From the NCBI RefSeq assembly GCF_003050785.1, contig NZ_QAOH01000014.1, forward strand, positions 24,652 through 88,651: a DNA stretch of 64,000 nucleotides, read 5' to 3'. The notes under the pieces were generated by a model. That model saw nothing but the letters and a program-made list of their open reading frames with translations. It made no database searches and had not been told where the DNA came from. Origin of the DNA: Celeribacter persicus. Its GTDB lineage: Bacteria; Pseudomonadota; Alphaproteobacteria; Rhodobacterales; Rhodobacteraceae. Of this stretch, positions 37,496-46,769 are shown piece by piece. The position numbers and the translations under genes are program-made. The number at the start of each line of letters is the position of its first letter. Positions within the stretch are counted from its first letter, which is position 1.

Positions 37496-38509
37496 TTACC
37501 GGCGGCGACGCCCGGAGCGTTCGCGTTTCGCCGGACCTTTGTCATCCGTACCGTCGGAGGCGGAAGAAAACGGTCCGAGTTTCTCGACGATTTGTTCGAG
37601 CGTCGGACGCGGCCCGCGCGGGCGGGTTTCCAGCGCTTCTTTCATGGCCCTGAGATGTTCCGGCGTGGTGCCGCAGCAGCCGCCGATGATTTTCGCCCCC
37701 GCATCGCGTGCCAAAACCGCATATTCGGCCATCAGCTCCGGGGTGCCGTCATAGTGAATATGACCGTCGACATAGCGCGGAATACCGGCGTTGCCCTTGG
37801 CGATGATCGGGCGTTCGTGGCCTTGCGCGGCAAACCCCAGAACGGTGCGCAGGAGGTCCGAAGACCCGACGCCGCAGTTCGCGCCATAGGCCACGGGCGG
37901 CGTGGGCAGTTTCTCGACCATGTCGGAGAGCTGTGCGGAGGTGACGCCCATCATGGTGCGTCCTGCCGTGTCGAAGCTCATGGTGCCGATCCAAGGCAGT
38001 CCGGCCTTGGCGGCGCCTTCGGCGGCGGCCTTGTATTCCTCGGGGGCGGAGATGGTTTCGATCCAGGCGATGTCGGCGCCGCCCGCCTTGAGACCCTTGG
38101 CCTGTTCATAGAACATCTCGACGGCGCGCTCGTAGGACAGGGGGCCCATCGGTTCCATGATCTCGCCGGTCGGACCCATCGAGCCCGCGACGATCACCGG
38201 GCGCCCGGCGGCATCGGCAACCTTGCGGCCGATCTCGGCGGCGGCCTTGTTAAGTTCGAACACGCGATCTTCCGCGCCATGGAGTTTCAGGCGCGAGGCG
38301 GTGCCGCCGAAGGAGTTGGTCAGGAAGATGTCGGAGCCGGCATCGACCGCGCCCTGATAGAGCTTTTCGATGTTTTCCGGCTTGTCTATGTTCCAAAGCT
38401 CCGGTGCGTCGCCCGAGGACAGTCCCATGTTGAACAGCGTCGTGCCCGTCGCGCCATCGGCCATCAGCCAGTCGCGGGTCTCAAGAAGTTTGGTCAGGGC
38501 GTCGGTCAT
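37496..38509 (-). CDS. homocysteine S-methyltransferase (split MetH-type)
   Basis: A 337-residue TIM-barrel enzyme of the homocysteine methyltransferase family. Zinc ligands are Cys212 (in GANCGVG) and Cys278-Cys279 (in GGCCGTTPEH). It likely methylates homocysteine to methionine, taking the methyl group from the corrinoid protein at 35583. In Phaeobacter inhibens the matching pair forms part of a split methionine synthase. The start at 38509 follows GGAGG. The C-terminus is Arg/Lys-rich (KRERSGRRRR), which is unusual. The pterin-binding part is not in this window. Confidence 0.9.
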   Translation of the reverse strand: MTDALTKLLETRDWLMADGATGTTLFNMGLSSGDAPELWNIDKPENIEKLYQGAVDAGSDIFLTNSFGGTASRLKLHGAEDRVFELNKAAAEIGRKVADAAGRPVIVAGSMGPTGEIMEPMGPLSYERAVEMFYEQAKGLKAGGADIAWIETISAPEEYKAAAEGAAKAGLPWIGTMSFDTAGRTMMGVTSAQLSDMVEKLPTPPVAYGANCGVGSSDLLRTVLGFAAQGHERPIIAKGNAGIPRYVDGHIHYDGTPELMAEYAVLARDAGAKIIGGCCGTTPEHLRAMKEALETRPRGPRPTLEQIVEKLGPFSSASDGTDDKGPAKRERSGRRRR

Positions 38510-38565
38510 GAGGCCTCCGGGTCTTTGCATCGCACCGTGAGGTGCGCGCGGGGTCAAAAGGGGAT

Positions 38566-38590
38566 CGCCCGGACGGAAGACCGCCGGGCG
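38566..38590. other. GC-rich hairpin upstream of the homocysteine methyltransferase
   Basis: CGCCCGG, CGG, AAGA, CCG, CGGGCG form a long stem. It could terminate the mprF-like transcript but lacks a T run, or it could fold in the methyltransferase leader. Confidence 0.3.
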
Positions 38591-38685
38591 TTTGGGCTGA
38601 TGTGCCACGTCTGGGCGATATTTTCAAATTCAATCAGGTCATAAAGATCATGAGCCGCAACTCACATTGCTCTTCGCAGGCTGCC

Positions 38686-40725
38686 CTATGTGCGCCGCCC
38701 CGGAAACAGCCGGGACAAGCGCAGGGTGCTGTGGGTGGCGAAGCGCGCGGCCTTCATCGGGTTGCCCGTGGGTTTTGGCGGCGGGGCCGTGACCCGGCGC
38801 AGGATGTCCATGGCGGAGACGGCAAGGGCGATCCGGGAGGGGGCGACGAGATAGAGCGTTTCCCAATGCGGCGCGAAGGCGGCCTTGAACCGGCGCAGAC
38901 CGGCGGCCCCGGAGCGGGCGAGGAATTTAGCGCGCAGGCGGCGGATGAGCGGATCGCGATCCTCGCCCTGCCACGGTACGGCGGCCAGCGACAGGCGCGG
39001 CACACCCTGCGTCCGGGCGCTTTCGATGGCGGTGGCGATCAGAAGTTGGATCGTGCCATCGGGGGCGGCGGGGCCGAAGCGCATCAGATCGAGGGTCATC
39101 TCATGGTGGCTTTCATGGAATGTCACGAATGCCACGAGAGTTGTGCCCTGCCAGGCGAGGAAGACGCGCTGACAGGAGATGTAGTCGCGGTCATAGGTGC
39201 CCATGGAAAAGCCGCGTTCGCACCCGCGCAGGTGCAGCCATTCGGCGGCGACGCGGTCCATCTGGTCGAGCGGCAGCTCGTGTGTGCCTTCGCTGACCGT
39301 GATCCCGGCCTCTTCTGCCTTGCGCAGGATGCGGCGCAATTGACGGTATTGCGGGCCTTCAAGGGAGAATTCCGCAGGATGCAGCCAGGCTTCCTCGGCG
39401 GTCGGAAGCACGCGCCAGCCCGCGCGGCGGGCGGCGGCGGCCATGCGCGCGCCGCATTTGTAGATCGCGGGCATACGGTAGCGGCGTGCGGCGGCGCGGG
39501 CCAGCGCTTCGCGTGTGGCGGAGGGGCAGGCGCGGGCGGCGAGTGGGTCGGAGAGCATGACGAGCGACTGGCCGATGGGCGCGGCAAGGCCGAGGCCGGT
39601 GCCGTCGCTTGCGGTCAGAAGCGAGAAATCGCGGGTGCGCAAAAGCCCTGCCTCTGCGCGGGGGGCGGCGAAAATCTGCCCTTCGAGCTGTGGCGAGAGG
39701 AAGGGCGAGGGGGCGGTTTTGACCAGTTTCGGTTCCTGCGCCAGATTGCTTTTGCGCGGGCCGCGCAGGATCACGAGGGTGGAGAGCGCCGCCGGGATGA
39801 CGTAGTAGACCAGACGGAACGCCACGACCGCACCCAGAAGCGGTTCCAGAGGGATGTCGGGCAGGAGCGAGGCCAGCGTCGCCTCGAACGGGCCGACGCC
39901 GCCGGGGGTGGAGGCGATGAGGCCCGCGCCCAAGGAGAAGAGATAGGCGGAAATCGTGTGCCCGAGCGGCAGGTGGAGATGTTCGGGCAAGAGCGCGTAA
40001 AGCGCAAGCCCGGCAAAGATCGTGTCGATGGCCGTAAGACCGATCACGGTCGCCATGGTGCGCAGAGAGGGCCAAGGCAGGCGTACAAGCGGTCTTGGCG
40101 GAAAAAACGAGAGGATCGCCATGGTGGCGGAGAGCAGGACCGCGCCGGTGGCCAGCGTCCTGATCCATGGCAATTCGGGCTGAAAAAACATCAGCGCGGC
40201 GGCGGCGACCACGGCCCACCCCGCGAGGAACGACAGCGCCACGGCGGCGGACAGCCGCGCGGCCTGCCACAGGGTGAGTTCCGGCAGCATGCGCCAGCGG
40301 ATCAGCGTGCCGGTCAGCGCGCCAAAGCCGAGAAACTGTGCCAGACCGATGGCGACGATGCCGCTTTTGCGTGCCGCGCGGTCGGAAATGCCAGTGCCGA
40401 GCTGGGCGTGCAGCACGCGGTCATATTGGCCCACGGCCCAGAAACTGCCGAGTGTGGCGAGTCCGGCGAGTCCCCATTGCGCGGGTTGGATGTTCGCGAT
40501 GGTGGCGAGCACGGCATGAATGTTGAGATGGGCGACCTTTTCCCAGAGGAGCCAGCCGAAAAACAGCATGACCGCCAAAGGCAGCGCCTGTTTGCCGACG
40601 AGCCTGCGCAGGCCGGAGGGATCGGAGGGCGGGGTGCGTTTGGGATCGTCCGGGCGTTCAGGGCGTGTTTCGGCTGGCTGCGTAAGGTCGAGGGCTTTCT
40701 CGATCTCGATCGGGCTGTGTTGCAT
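38686..40725 (-). CDS. mprF: MprF-like phosphatidylglycerol lysyltransferase/flippase
   Basis: A 679-residue two-part membrane protein. The first ~370 residues form a polytopic flippase (PLAVMLFFGWLLWEKV, GLAGLATLGSFWAVG, YLFSLGAGLIASTPGGVGPFEATLA). The C-terminal ~290 residues form the DUF2156 aminoacyl-phosphatidylglycerol synthase domain (ERGFSMGTYDRDYISCQRVF, TFHESHHEMTLDLMRF). It would add Lys or Ala to phosphatidylglycerol, then flip it, reducing membrane negative charge. The start at 40725 follows AGGAG. The aminoacyl specificity is not readable. Confidence 0.85.
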   Translation of the reverse strand: MQHSPIEIEKALDLTQPAETRPERPDDPKRTPPSDPSGLRRLVGKQALPLAVMLFFGWLLWEKVAHLNIHAVLATIANIQPAQWGLAGLATLGSFWAVGQYDRVLHAQLGTGISDRAARKSGIVAIGLAQFLGFGALTGTLIRWRMLPELTLWQAARLSAAVALSFLAGWAVVAAAALMFFQPELPWIRTLATGAVLLSATMAILSFFPPRPLVRLPWPSLRTMATVIGLTAIDTIFAGLALYALLPEHLHLPLGHTISAYLFSLGAGLIASTPGGVGPFEATLASLLPDIPLEPLLGAVVAFRLVYYVIPAALSTLVILRGPRKSNLAQEPKLVKTAPSPFLSPQLEGQIFAAPRAEAGLLRTRDFSLLTASDGTGLGLAAPIGQSLVMLSDPLAARACPSATREALARAAARRYRMPAIYKCGARMAAAARRAGWRVLPTAEEAWLHPAEFSLEGPQYRQLRRILRKAEEAGITVSEGTHELPLDQMDRVAAEWLHLRGCERGFSMGTYDRDYISCQRVFLAWQGTTLVAFVTFHESHHEMTLDLMRFGPAAPDGTIQLLIATAIESARTQGVPRLSLAAVPWQGEDRDPLIRRLRAKFLARSGAAGLRRFKAAFAPHWETLYLVAPSRIALAVSAMDILRRVTAPPPKPTGNPMKAARFATHSTLRLSRLFPGRRT

Positions 40726-41055
40726 CGGACCCGTGCTCCTCTTTCGGGCGATTTTCGGGGCGGCACCGTTACGGGACGGTGTGAATCCCCGAAGGCATAA
40801 GCGCTCTTTGCCAAGATTCACTTATAAGCCTTTCGCGAAACGCATTGACTGCGGAGTGATCGAAGAGTGGTCACGGCACAGGAGGGACCCGTGCTCTGCG
40901 CCGTTTCTCTTCAGTTCAGCGAAGGGCGAGAGGGTGGGTCTTTGGCGCATGTCGGCGGATTGGGGGCAAAAAACAAGGGTCCGTATCGGAATACGGACCC
41001 TGAAGCCTGTCACTTTGAGGTGAGGCTTTGGTGAAGCCAGCCGTACAATTCGTTC
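40726..41055. other. gap between mprF-like and zeta-subunit genes
   Basis: 330 bases without a gene. It must hold the mprF-like promoter. The main structure is the perfect hairpin at 40976-41001; otherwise I see nothing that I can assign. Confidence 0.4.
40967..41001 (-). terminator. terminator after the zeta-subunit gene
   Basis: AGGGTCCGTAT (40976-40986), CGGA loop, ATACGGACCCT (40991-41001), a perfect 11-base stem. On the minus strand it is followed by TGTTTTTTGCC. It lies 55 bases past the stop. Confidence 0.85.
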
Positions 41056-41367
41056 TTAGCTGGCAGTCAGCTCGGCCTTGGCTTCGGCCAGAAACGCCGC
41101 ATATTTCTCACGTACGGTCATGGTTGTTGCGACCGGGGCGAGATCGGCGGCCACCTTTGCGATCACATCTTCCGGGCCGGCTTCCTTGAGATCGGCTCGA
41201 ATCACCTCTGCGGTGTAGCTGTCGAGTTCGCTGGCGGATTTGCCGAGCTGTTCGGCCGCCCATTGAGCGAGTTTACGATTGGCGCGCGCCTCCAGGCGGA
41301 ACTGAAGCTCGGCGTCATGCGCATATTTGCTCTCGAAGGCCGCTTCGCGTTCGTCGAAGGTGGTCAT
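41056..41367 (-). CDS. F1-ATPase inhibitor subunit zeta (DUF1476)
   Basis: A 103-residue helical protein. The N-terminal segment MTTFDEREAAFESKYAHDAEL is the inhibitory region that, in Paracoccus, inserts into F1-ATPase and blocks ATP hydrolysis. The central text EARANRKLAQWAAEQLGKSA is typical. In alphaproteobacteria this gene stands next to purC, as here, divergent from it. The start at 41367 follows AGGAGGAG. Confidence 0.92.
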   Translation of the reverse strand: MTTFDEREAAFESKYAHDAELQFRLEARANRKLAQWAAEQLGKSASELDSYTAEVIRADLKEAGPEDVIAKVAADLAPVATTMTVREKYAAFLAEAKAELTAS

Positions 41368-41612
41368 AGCAGGCTCCTCCTCTGTAACCTCTTGTTTGAA
41401 ATTATGCCCTTGCGGGCAGGGAGGAACAAGGATGTAAATCAATATTCTGTTTAAACTTTGAGCGAACCCGGCGCGTTTTCAGGCCGAACTCAGGCCAAAC
41501 TCCTGTCGCGGAGACCCGTGGCCACCTTGCCCCCGCGCCTCCCTTGCCCTAAAGAGCGCATCTGAAGTGGCCGGTCGCGATGATTCCCGGCCCCATTAGC
41601 TTTGGAGGCCCC

Positions 41613-42380
41613 ATGGCGCGCCGCAAGAAAATCTACGAAGGCAAAGCGAAAACGCTCTATGAAGGTCCGGAACCGGGCACTCTGGTGCAGTATTTCAAGG
41701 ATGACGCGACCGCGTTCAACGCGCAGAAACACGCGACCATCGAGGGCAAGGGCGTGCTCAACAACCGCCTCTCCGAGTTCTTCATGAACGGCTTAACCGC
41801 CTTGGGCATTCCGAACCACTTCATCAAGCGTCTGAACATGCGTGAGCAACTGATCCGCCAATGCGAGATCGTGCCGCTCGAAGTGATCGTGCGCAACTAT
41901 GCCGCGGGTTCCATGGCGAAACGTCTGGGCCTTGAGGAAGGCATGCGCCTGCCGCGCCCGATCATCGAGTTTTCCTACAAGGACGACGCTCTGGGCGACC
42001 CGCTTGTGCCCGAGGAATATATCATCGCTTTCGGCTGGGCCTCGCAACAGGATCTCGACGATATCGTGGCGCTGGCGTTGCGGGTCAACGATTATCTGTC
42101 CGGCGTGATGTACGGTGTCGGCATCCGTCTGGTTGATTTCAAGATCGAGATCGGCCGGGTCTGGGACGGCGATTACATGCGTTTGATCGTGGCCGACGAA
42201 ATCTCGCCGGACAGCTGTCGTCTCTGGGACATCGAGAGCGGACAGAAGCTCGACAAGGACGTGTTCCGCCGCGATCTCGGGTCTCTGACCGACGCCTACA
42301 CCGAAGTGGCGCGTCGTCTGGGCGTACTGCCCACGAACGGTCCCATCGAAGATACCGACACGCCCAAGATCATCAATTGA
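41613..42380 (+). CDS. purC: phosphoribosylaminoimidazole-succinocarboxamide synthase
   Basis: Purine synthesis enzyme that couples aspartate to CAIR using ATP. The 255-residue chain has [20 protein letters not shown] at its N-terminus, [37 protein letters not shown] ([17 protein letters not shown]) and [20 protein letters not shown] Shine-Dalgarno TTTGGAGG precedes the ATG at 41613; upstream codons in frame are not needed. It heads the group purC-purS, with purQ 3.3 kb further on. Confidence 0.97.
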   Translation: MARRKKIYEGKAKTLYEGPEPGTLVQYFKDDATAFNAQKHATIEGKGVLNNRLSEFFMNGLTALGIPNHFIKRLNMREQLIRQCEIVPLEVIVRNYAAGSMAKRLGLEEGMRLPRPIIEFSYKDDALGDPLVPEEYIIAFGWASQQDLDDIVALALRVNDYLSGVMYGVGIRLVDFKIEIGRVWDGDYMRLIVADEISPDSCRLWDIESGQKLDKDVFRRDLGSLTDAYTEVARRLGVLPTNGPIEDTDTPKIIN

Positions 42381-42438
42381 AAGCCCCGAGTGGTGCGCAT
42401 CTGAGCGCGCCGAGTGGACCACTGAGAGGAACGACTTC

Positions 42439-42669
42439 ATGAAAGCCCGCGTCTTTGTCATGCTGAAAAACGGTGTTCTGGACCCGCAAGGCGAGGCCGT
42501 GCGCCACGCGCTCGGAGCGATGGGCTTTGATGGCGTCGAAGGCGTGCGTCAAGGCAAGGTGATCGAGCTCGATCTGGCCGAGGGCACGACGGAAGCGACC
42601 ATCACGGAGATGTGCGAAAAGCTGTTGGCCAACACGGTGATCGAAAGCTACCGGGTCGAATTGCTCTGA
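42439..42669 (+). CDS. purS: PurS subunit of FGAM synthetase
   Basis: A 76-residue subunit linking PurL and PurQ in the three-part FGAM synthetase. The sequence MKARVFVMLKNGVLDPQGEA is the PurS opening, and MGFDGVEGVRQGKVIELDL is the core. It follows purC by 58 bases, and a terminator separates it from the next genes. Unrelated genes stand between it and purQ, an unusual split. Confidence 0.95.
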   Translation: MKARVFVMLKNGVLDPQGEAVRHALGAMGFDGVEGVRQGKVIELDLAEGTTEATITEMCEKLLANTVIESYRVELL

Positions 42670-42692
42670 GGTATCAGAGGATTGAATGAGAG

Positions 42693-42734
42693 AAGCCGCC
42701 TTGGGGGAGATACAGCCTGCGGGCGGCTTTTTTG
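42693..42734 (+). terminator. terminator after purS
   Basis: AAGCCGCC (42693-42700) pairs with GGCGGCTT (42722-42729), followed by a T run. It ends purCS transcription. Confidence 0.8.
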
Positions 42735-42817
42735 TATCCTTTTGTGTGGAGACCTGTAGTCTGTACGGCGCGCAGACATTGAAGCCGCAGATATCATTTT
42801 GAATTGTGAGTTGAACC

Positions 42818-43144
42818 ATGAGCACAAAGAACGATCCCGCCTACAAATATGTGCCCAAATCCAAAGCAAAACCGACCCAAGGAGAGGGCGGAGAAGACAT
42901 GGCCTCTGCCGGAATGGTCAAGCATGGCCTGTTCACCGATATTGCCTATGTGACCGCTTGGGCGGTTGGACTTCTGGGGAGTTTGGCAGGCCTTATGATT
43001 CTGTTGCCAGCACTGGAAGGGGGCTATAACGCCTCGTACAATTTGATGAGCGGGATCGGAATTTTCGCGGGAAGCTGGGTGTCCGCCTCCGGTCTTGGCG
43101 TCTTGGCAGAAATTAGCCGCAAGCTTTCTATGCGGGCGTCCTAA
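42818..43144 (+). CDS. hypothetical membrane protein between purS and purQ
   Basis: A 108-residue protein of unknown family. The first ~38 residues are charged and likely cytoplasmic (MSTKNDPAYKYVPKSKAKPT), and two hydrophobic segments follow (DIAYVTAWAVGLLGSLAGLM and LMSGIGIFAGSWVSASGLGV). Nothing recognisable ties it to purine synthesis. It sits between purS's terminator and a bidirectional terminator, so it is probably an independent unit. Confidence 0.65.
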   Translation: MSTKNDPAYKYVPKSKAKPTQGEGGEDMASAGMVKHGLFTDIAYVTAWAVGLLGSLAGLMILLPALEGGYNASYNLMSGIGIFAGSWVSASGLGVLAEISRKLSMRAS

Positions 43145-43179
43145 AATCTGAACAGATAATGGTGTCGCTCTGACATTCT

Positions 43180-43206
43180 AAAAGCCGCCCCGAGGGACGG
43201 CTTTTT
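43180..43206. terminator. bidirectional terminator
   Basis: AAAGCCG (43181-43187) pairs with CGGCTTT (43198-43204). T residues follow on both strands, between convergent genes. Confidence 0.8.
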
Positions 43207-43221
43207 TCTTATGTGCGGGCC

Positions 43222-44241
43222 TTACCGCCACCCGAGTGCGGGGGCGACCTCTTTCAGGATCGCCTCCAACACATGGACGTTGTACTCGACGCCCAGCATG
43301 TTCGGTACGGTCAGGAGAAGCGTGTCGGCTTCGGAAATCGCCTCGTCGGTTTTGAGTTGGTCGATCAGCTTGTCCGGCTCGTCGGCATAGCCCCGGCCAA
43401 ATATCGAGCGCGTCTGGTCGATCATGCCGATCTGGTCGCTGTCCTTGCCGCCCCGGCCGAAATACATCCGGTCCGTGTCATTCACGAGCGCGAAGATCGA
43501 CCGGCTGACTGAGACGCGCGGTCTGCGCGTGTGCCCGGCGGCTTTCCATGCCGCGCGATAAGCCCGGATTTGCTTGGCCTGCTGCACATGGAAGGGCTCG
43601 CCCGTTTCGTCGTCCTTGAGCGTCGAGCTTTGCAGGTTCATACCCAGCATCGCGGCCCATTTCGCAGTGGCGTTGGAGCCGGAGCCCCACCAGATGCGGT
43701 CGATCAACCCTTCGGAATGCGGCTCAAGGCGCAGCAATCCCGGCGGATTCGGGAACATCGGGCGCGGGTTCGGTTGGGCAAAGCCTTTGCCTTCAAGCTG
43801 TTGCAGGAACACTTGTGTGTGACGGCGCGCCATGTCGGAGGCGTCTTCGTCCTCAGCGGGTTGATAGCCGAAATAGCGCCAGCCGTCGATCACCTGCTCG
43901 GGAGAGCCACGGCTCAGGCCAAGCTGCAACCGCCCGCCCGCGATCAGATCGGCGGCTCCGGCGTCTTCGGCCATGTAGAGCGGGTTCTCGTAGCGCATGT
44001 CGATCACGCCCGTGCCGATCTCGATCTTCGAGGTCTTCGCACCGATGGCGGCCAGAAGCGGGAAGGGGGAAGCCAGTTGGCGGGCAAAGTGGTGGACGCG
44101 GAAATAGGCCCCGTCGAGGCCAAGTTCCTCGGCGGCGACCGCGAGGTCGATGGATTGCAGAAGCGCGTCCGAGGCCGAGCGCACCGCCGAGCCGCGCTCG
44201 GGCGCCCAATGGCCGAAGGAGAGGAAACCGAGGTTTTTCAT
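43222..44241 (-). CDS. LLM-class flavin-dependent oxidoreductase
   Basis: A 339-residue luciferase-like monooxygenase-type TIM barrel (MKNLGFLSFGHW, ELGLDGAYFRVHHFA, IGTGVIDMRYENPLYMAEDA, RLQLGLSRGSP). Members use reduced FMN from a separate reductase; the substrate is unknown. The FMN reductase at 50015 is a possible, unproven partner. It is alone on its strand between terminator and a divergent gene. Confidence 0.88.
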   Translation of the reverse strand: MKNLGFLSFGHWAPERGSAVRSASDALLQSIDLAVAAEELGLDGAYFRVHHFARQLASPFPLLAAIGAKTSKIEIGTGVIDMRYENPLYMAEDAGAADLIAGGRLQLGLSRGSPEQVIDGWRYFGYQPAEDEDASDMARRHTQVFLQQLEGKGFAQPNPRPMFPNPPGLLRLEPHSEGLIDRIWWGSGSNATAKWAAMLGMNLQSSTLKDDETGEPFHVQQAKQIRAYRAAWKAAGHTRRPRVSVSRSIFALVNDTDRMYFGRGGKDSDQIGMIDQTRSIFGRGYADEPDKLIDQLKTDEAISEADTLLLTVPNMLGVEYNVHVLEAILKEVAPALGWR

Positions 44242-44443
44242 GACATATCCTTTTGTCGCCGCAGCGCAAGGAGGGGCTGCGGCCTGTTGCTCTCAACCTA
44301 AGAAGTCGGGGCCGGTGGCGGCAAGGGGGGGGGCTCTGTTCTCTCAGGCACAGGATCGGTGCGAAGGCGCTTTGCACAAGATCCGGGTCGCCAGAGCAGA
44401 GGGGATTTTCCTATGTCGGAGAAAATGAAAAGGAGCTTTCACG

Positions 44444-44902
44444 ATGATCTTTCAGGGATTGCCGACCCTTACCGTCCATGCGCTGCGCCTCGGAAAACCC
44501 GATGCCAACGGGCAGGAGCCGGAATTCGTTCTGAACCCTTATGAGGCGGCACCTTGCCGCCATTGTCTTTGCAACATTCCCAAAGGTCACGGGATGCTGA
44601 TCTGTGCGCACCGGCCCTTTGAAACACGCAATCCTTATGCGGAAACCGGACCGATCTTTCTCTGTGCGACCCATTGCGCGCCCTATCGGGGGGAGGGGTT
44701 GCCGGAGGTGCTGAGCACTTCGCCGGATTATCTGCTCAAGGGCTATTCTCTCGACGAGCGGATCGTCTACGGAACCGGACGGGTGACGCCGCAGGGAGAG
44801 ATCGAAGCTTATTGCGCAGAGCTTCTGTCGCGCGACGAGATTGCCTTTGTCGATATTCGCTCGGCCCGCAACAATTGCTGGCAGGTCCGGGTGACGCGGT
44901 AA
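44444..44902 (+). CDS. DUF1203 domain protein
   Basis: A 152-residue protein with the DUF1203 pattern: PCRHCLCNIPKGHGMLIC and ETGPIFLCATHCAPYRG, with several Cys that could bind metal, then EAYCAELL near the C-terminus. The biochemical role is unknown. It is divergent from the LLM oxidoreductase and lies just before the DUF1176 gene. Confidence 0.8.
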   Translation: MIFQGLPTLTVHALRLGKPDANGQEPEFVLNPYEAAPCRHCLCNIPKGHGMLICAHRPFETRNPYAETGPIFLCATHCAPYRGEGLPEVLSTSPDYLLKGYSLDERIVYGTGRVTPQGEIEAYCAELLSRDEIAFVDIRSARNNCWQVRVTR

Positions 44903-44978
44903 GCGGGGGGTGGCAGGGAAGGCGCCAGTCGCGTATCAGGGGAAACAGTTTCTCCGTTGCCGATCAAAAGGTTTCCCG

Positions 44979-45875
44979 ATGCTCCTGCGCCTTACGACAT
45001 TTGCCGCTTTGCTGACGTTTCTCGGGGGGCAGGCTCTCTTGCCCACCCGCGCAGAGGCGGATGCGCTTGGACATTTCCACTACAAACAATGGCACGCGCA
45101 GTGTGGACCGGATTATTGCAAACTGACCCCGCGCGCGCATCCGATCCTGTCGCTGGTGCGGGCTCATACGGGCGGATCATGGCTGCTGAGTTTTCGCAAC
45201 CGGGAGATGGTTGAGGAAGGCACCATCCTGATCGACGGGGTCGAGATGGGCTGGCAGGACGAGGTCGAAATGGCTTTTCCGGGACCGCTGCTCGATGGGA
45301 ATATCCTTGAAATCGTCTATGAGGCGGAAGGGTTCAGCGAAGGCGTCTCTCTGGCGGGGATCAAGGCGGCGATGCTTTGGGTGGAGGAGCAACAGGGCCA
45401 ATTTGGCGTGCAAAACCTTCGGATTCATCACCCCGATTGGCAAGCCTTGCAGGCGCAGGCCCAAACGATGACCACCGAGATGTGCGACGGGTCCGCACCC
45501 TGGGTGGAGGAAAATGAGAGTGCGCCGCAGGAGATCGAGGGGCACCCGGAGCTTCGGGTGCTGGCGCAGCTCTGTTGGACGGCGGCCTATAATGTCGGCT
45601 CTCAGGTCTATCTGCTGGGGCCGGTGATGGACGGGGTGGACCCTGTACGTGTGGCGGCGGTGGACCCGGATGGGATGCCCGTGCCGGAACTGGCAATTTG
45701 GGGCATCGACGGCAATACGCAGGTGCTCGACAGCTACTACAAGGGGCGGGGTCTCGGCGATTGCTTTACCCATGAGACCTATCGGTTTGATGGTTTCAAC
45801 TATGATTTGGAGCGCCGCGTGGTCGATGACGCCTGTGACGGGAAAATCATTCCCCAAGTCGTCTGGCCCGAATGA
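44979..45875 (+). CDS. DUF1176 domain secreted protein
   Basis: A 298-residue exported protein. It begins with a signal peptide (MLLRLTTFAALLTFLGGQAL), then a domain with several Cys (QWHAQCGPDYCKLTP, TEMCDGSAPWVEE, LAQLCWTAAYNVGSQVYLL, GLGDCFTHETYRFDGFN). The C-terminal pattern fits DUF1176. Function is unknown. The start at 44979 is chosen because it gives the signal peptide and is preceded by AAAAGG. Confidence 0.75.
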   Translation: MLLRLTTFAALLTFLGGQALLPTRAEADALGHFHYKQWHAQCGPDYCKLTPRAHPILSLVRAHTGGSWLLSFRNREMVEEGTILIDGVEMGWQDEVEMAFPGPLLDGNILEIVYEAEGFSEGVSLAGIKAAMLWVEEQQGQFGVQNLRIHHPDWQALQAQAQTMTTEMCDGSAPWVEENESAPQEIEGHPELRVLAQLCWTAAYNVGSQVYLLGPVMDGVDPVRVAAVDPDGMPVPELAIWGIDGNTQVLDSYYKGRGLGDCFTHETYRFDGFNYDLERRVVDDACDGKIIPQVVWPE

Positions 45876-45983
45876 CACAGGTCGTTGTCGGCTTACAGGA
45901 GGTGTGAAGAGTCTTGAAGAGTCCGGGGACAACGCGTATCAGGCGCTCAACACATCCCGTGACACGCCAAGGAGTCCCGCCCG

Positions 45984-46652
45984 ATGAAAGCCGCCGTTCT
46001 GCAATTCCCCGGCTCCAACTGCGACCGCGATATGTATATGGCGCTCAAAAATGCAGGCGCGGATGTCAGTATGGTCTGGCACAAGGATGCCGAACTTCCG
46101 GCGGGCGTCGATGTGGTGGGTGTGCCGGGCGGGTTTTCCTATGGCGACTATCTGCGTTGCGGGGCGATTGCGGCGAATTCGCCGGTGGTGGCCTCTCTCA
46201 AGAAACACGTCGAGCGTGGCGGCTATGCCTTCGGTATCTGCAACGGGTTTCAGGTGCTGACCGAGGCGCGGCTTCTGCCGGGCGCTCTGCTGCGCAATGC
46301 TGGTCTGAAATACATCTGCAAGACCGTGCCGCTTGTGGTCGAGACCACCGACAGCCCTTATACCTCCGCCTTCGCGCAGGGCCAGCATATCGGCATCCCG
46401 ATTGCGCACCATGACGGCAATTTCACCGCCGACGAGGAGACGCTCGACAGGCTCGAAGGCGAGGGGCGTGTCGCCTTCCGCTATCTCGACAATCCGAACG
46501 GCTCGAAACGCGACATTGCGGGCATCCTGTCGGAGAACCGTCGGGTGCTCGGTATGATGCCTCACCCGGAGCGCGCCGCCGAGGCGGCCCATGGCAATCA
46601 GGACGGCAAGCTGTTCTTCACCTCGCTGATGGACGCTCTGGTTTCCGCCTGA
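45984..46652 (+). CDS. purQ: PurQ glutaminase subunit of FGAM synthetase
   Basis: A 222-residue class I glutamine amidotransferase. It supplies ammonia to PurL with PurS. Nucleophile Cys86 is in GICNGFQ, and the second active-site stretch is MMPHPERAAE (His, Glu). Other blocks are VPGGFSYGDYLRCGAIAA and IPIAHHDGNFTADEE. It is 3.3 kb from purS, with five unrelated genes between. Confidence 0.96.
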   Translation: MKAAVLQFPGSNCDRDMYMALKNAGADVSMVWHKDAELPAGVDVVGVPGGFSYGDYLRCGAIAANSPVVASLKKHVERGGYAFGICNGFQVLTEARLLPGALLRNAGLKYICKTVPLVVETTDSPYTSAFAQGQHIGIPIAHHDGNFTADEETLDRLEGEGRVAFRYLDNPNGSKRDIAGILSENRRVLGMMPHPERAAEAAHGNQDGKLFFTSLMDALVSA

Positions 46653-46769
46653 ACGCCTGTTGTACAGGCGGGAATTTGCTCAAATTGCATGGAAATCCTG
46701 AGATGCGGGGAGGATCGCCCCTGTACGGCCCCTTGCGGGGGCCCATGAGGCGCGCGTAATCTGGGCGTC

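Noticed and set aside
38510..38685. A SAM or SAH riboswitch upstream of the homocysteine methyltransferase
   Set aside because: The region has a GC-rich hairpin but I could not match the conserved core of SAM-II or SAH riboswitches.
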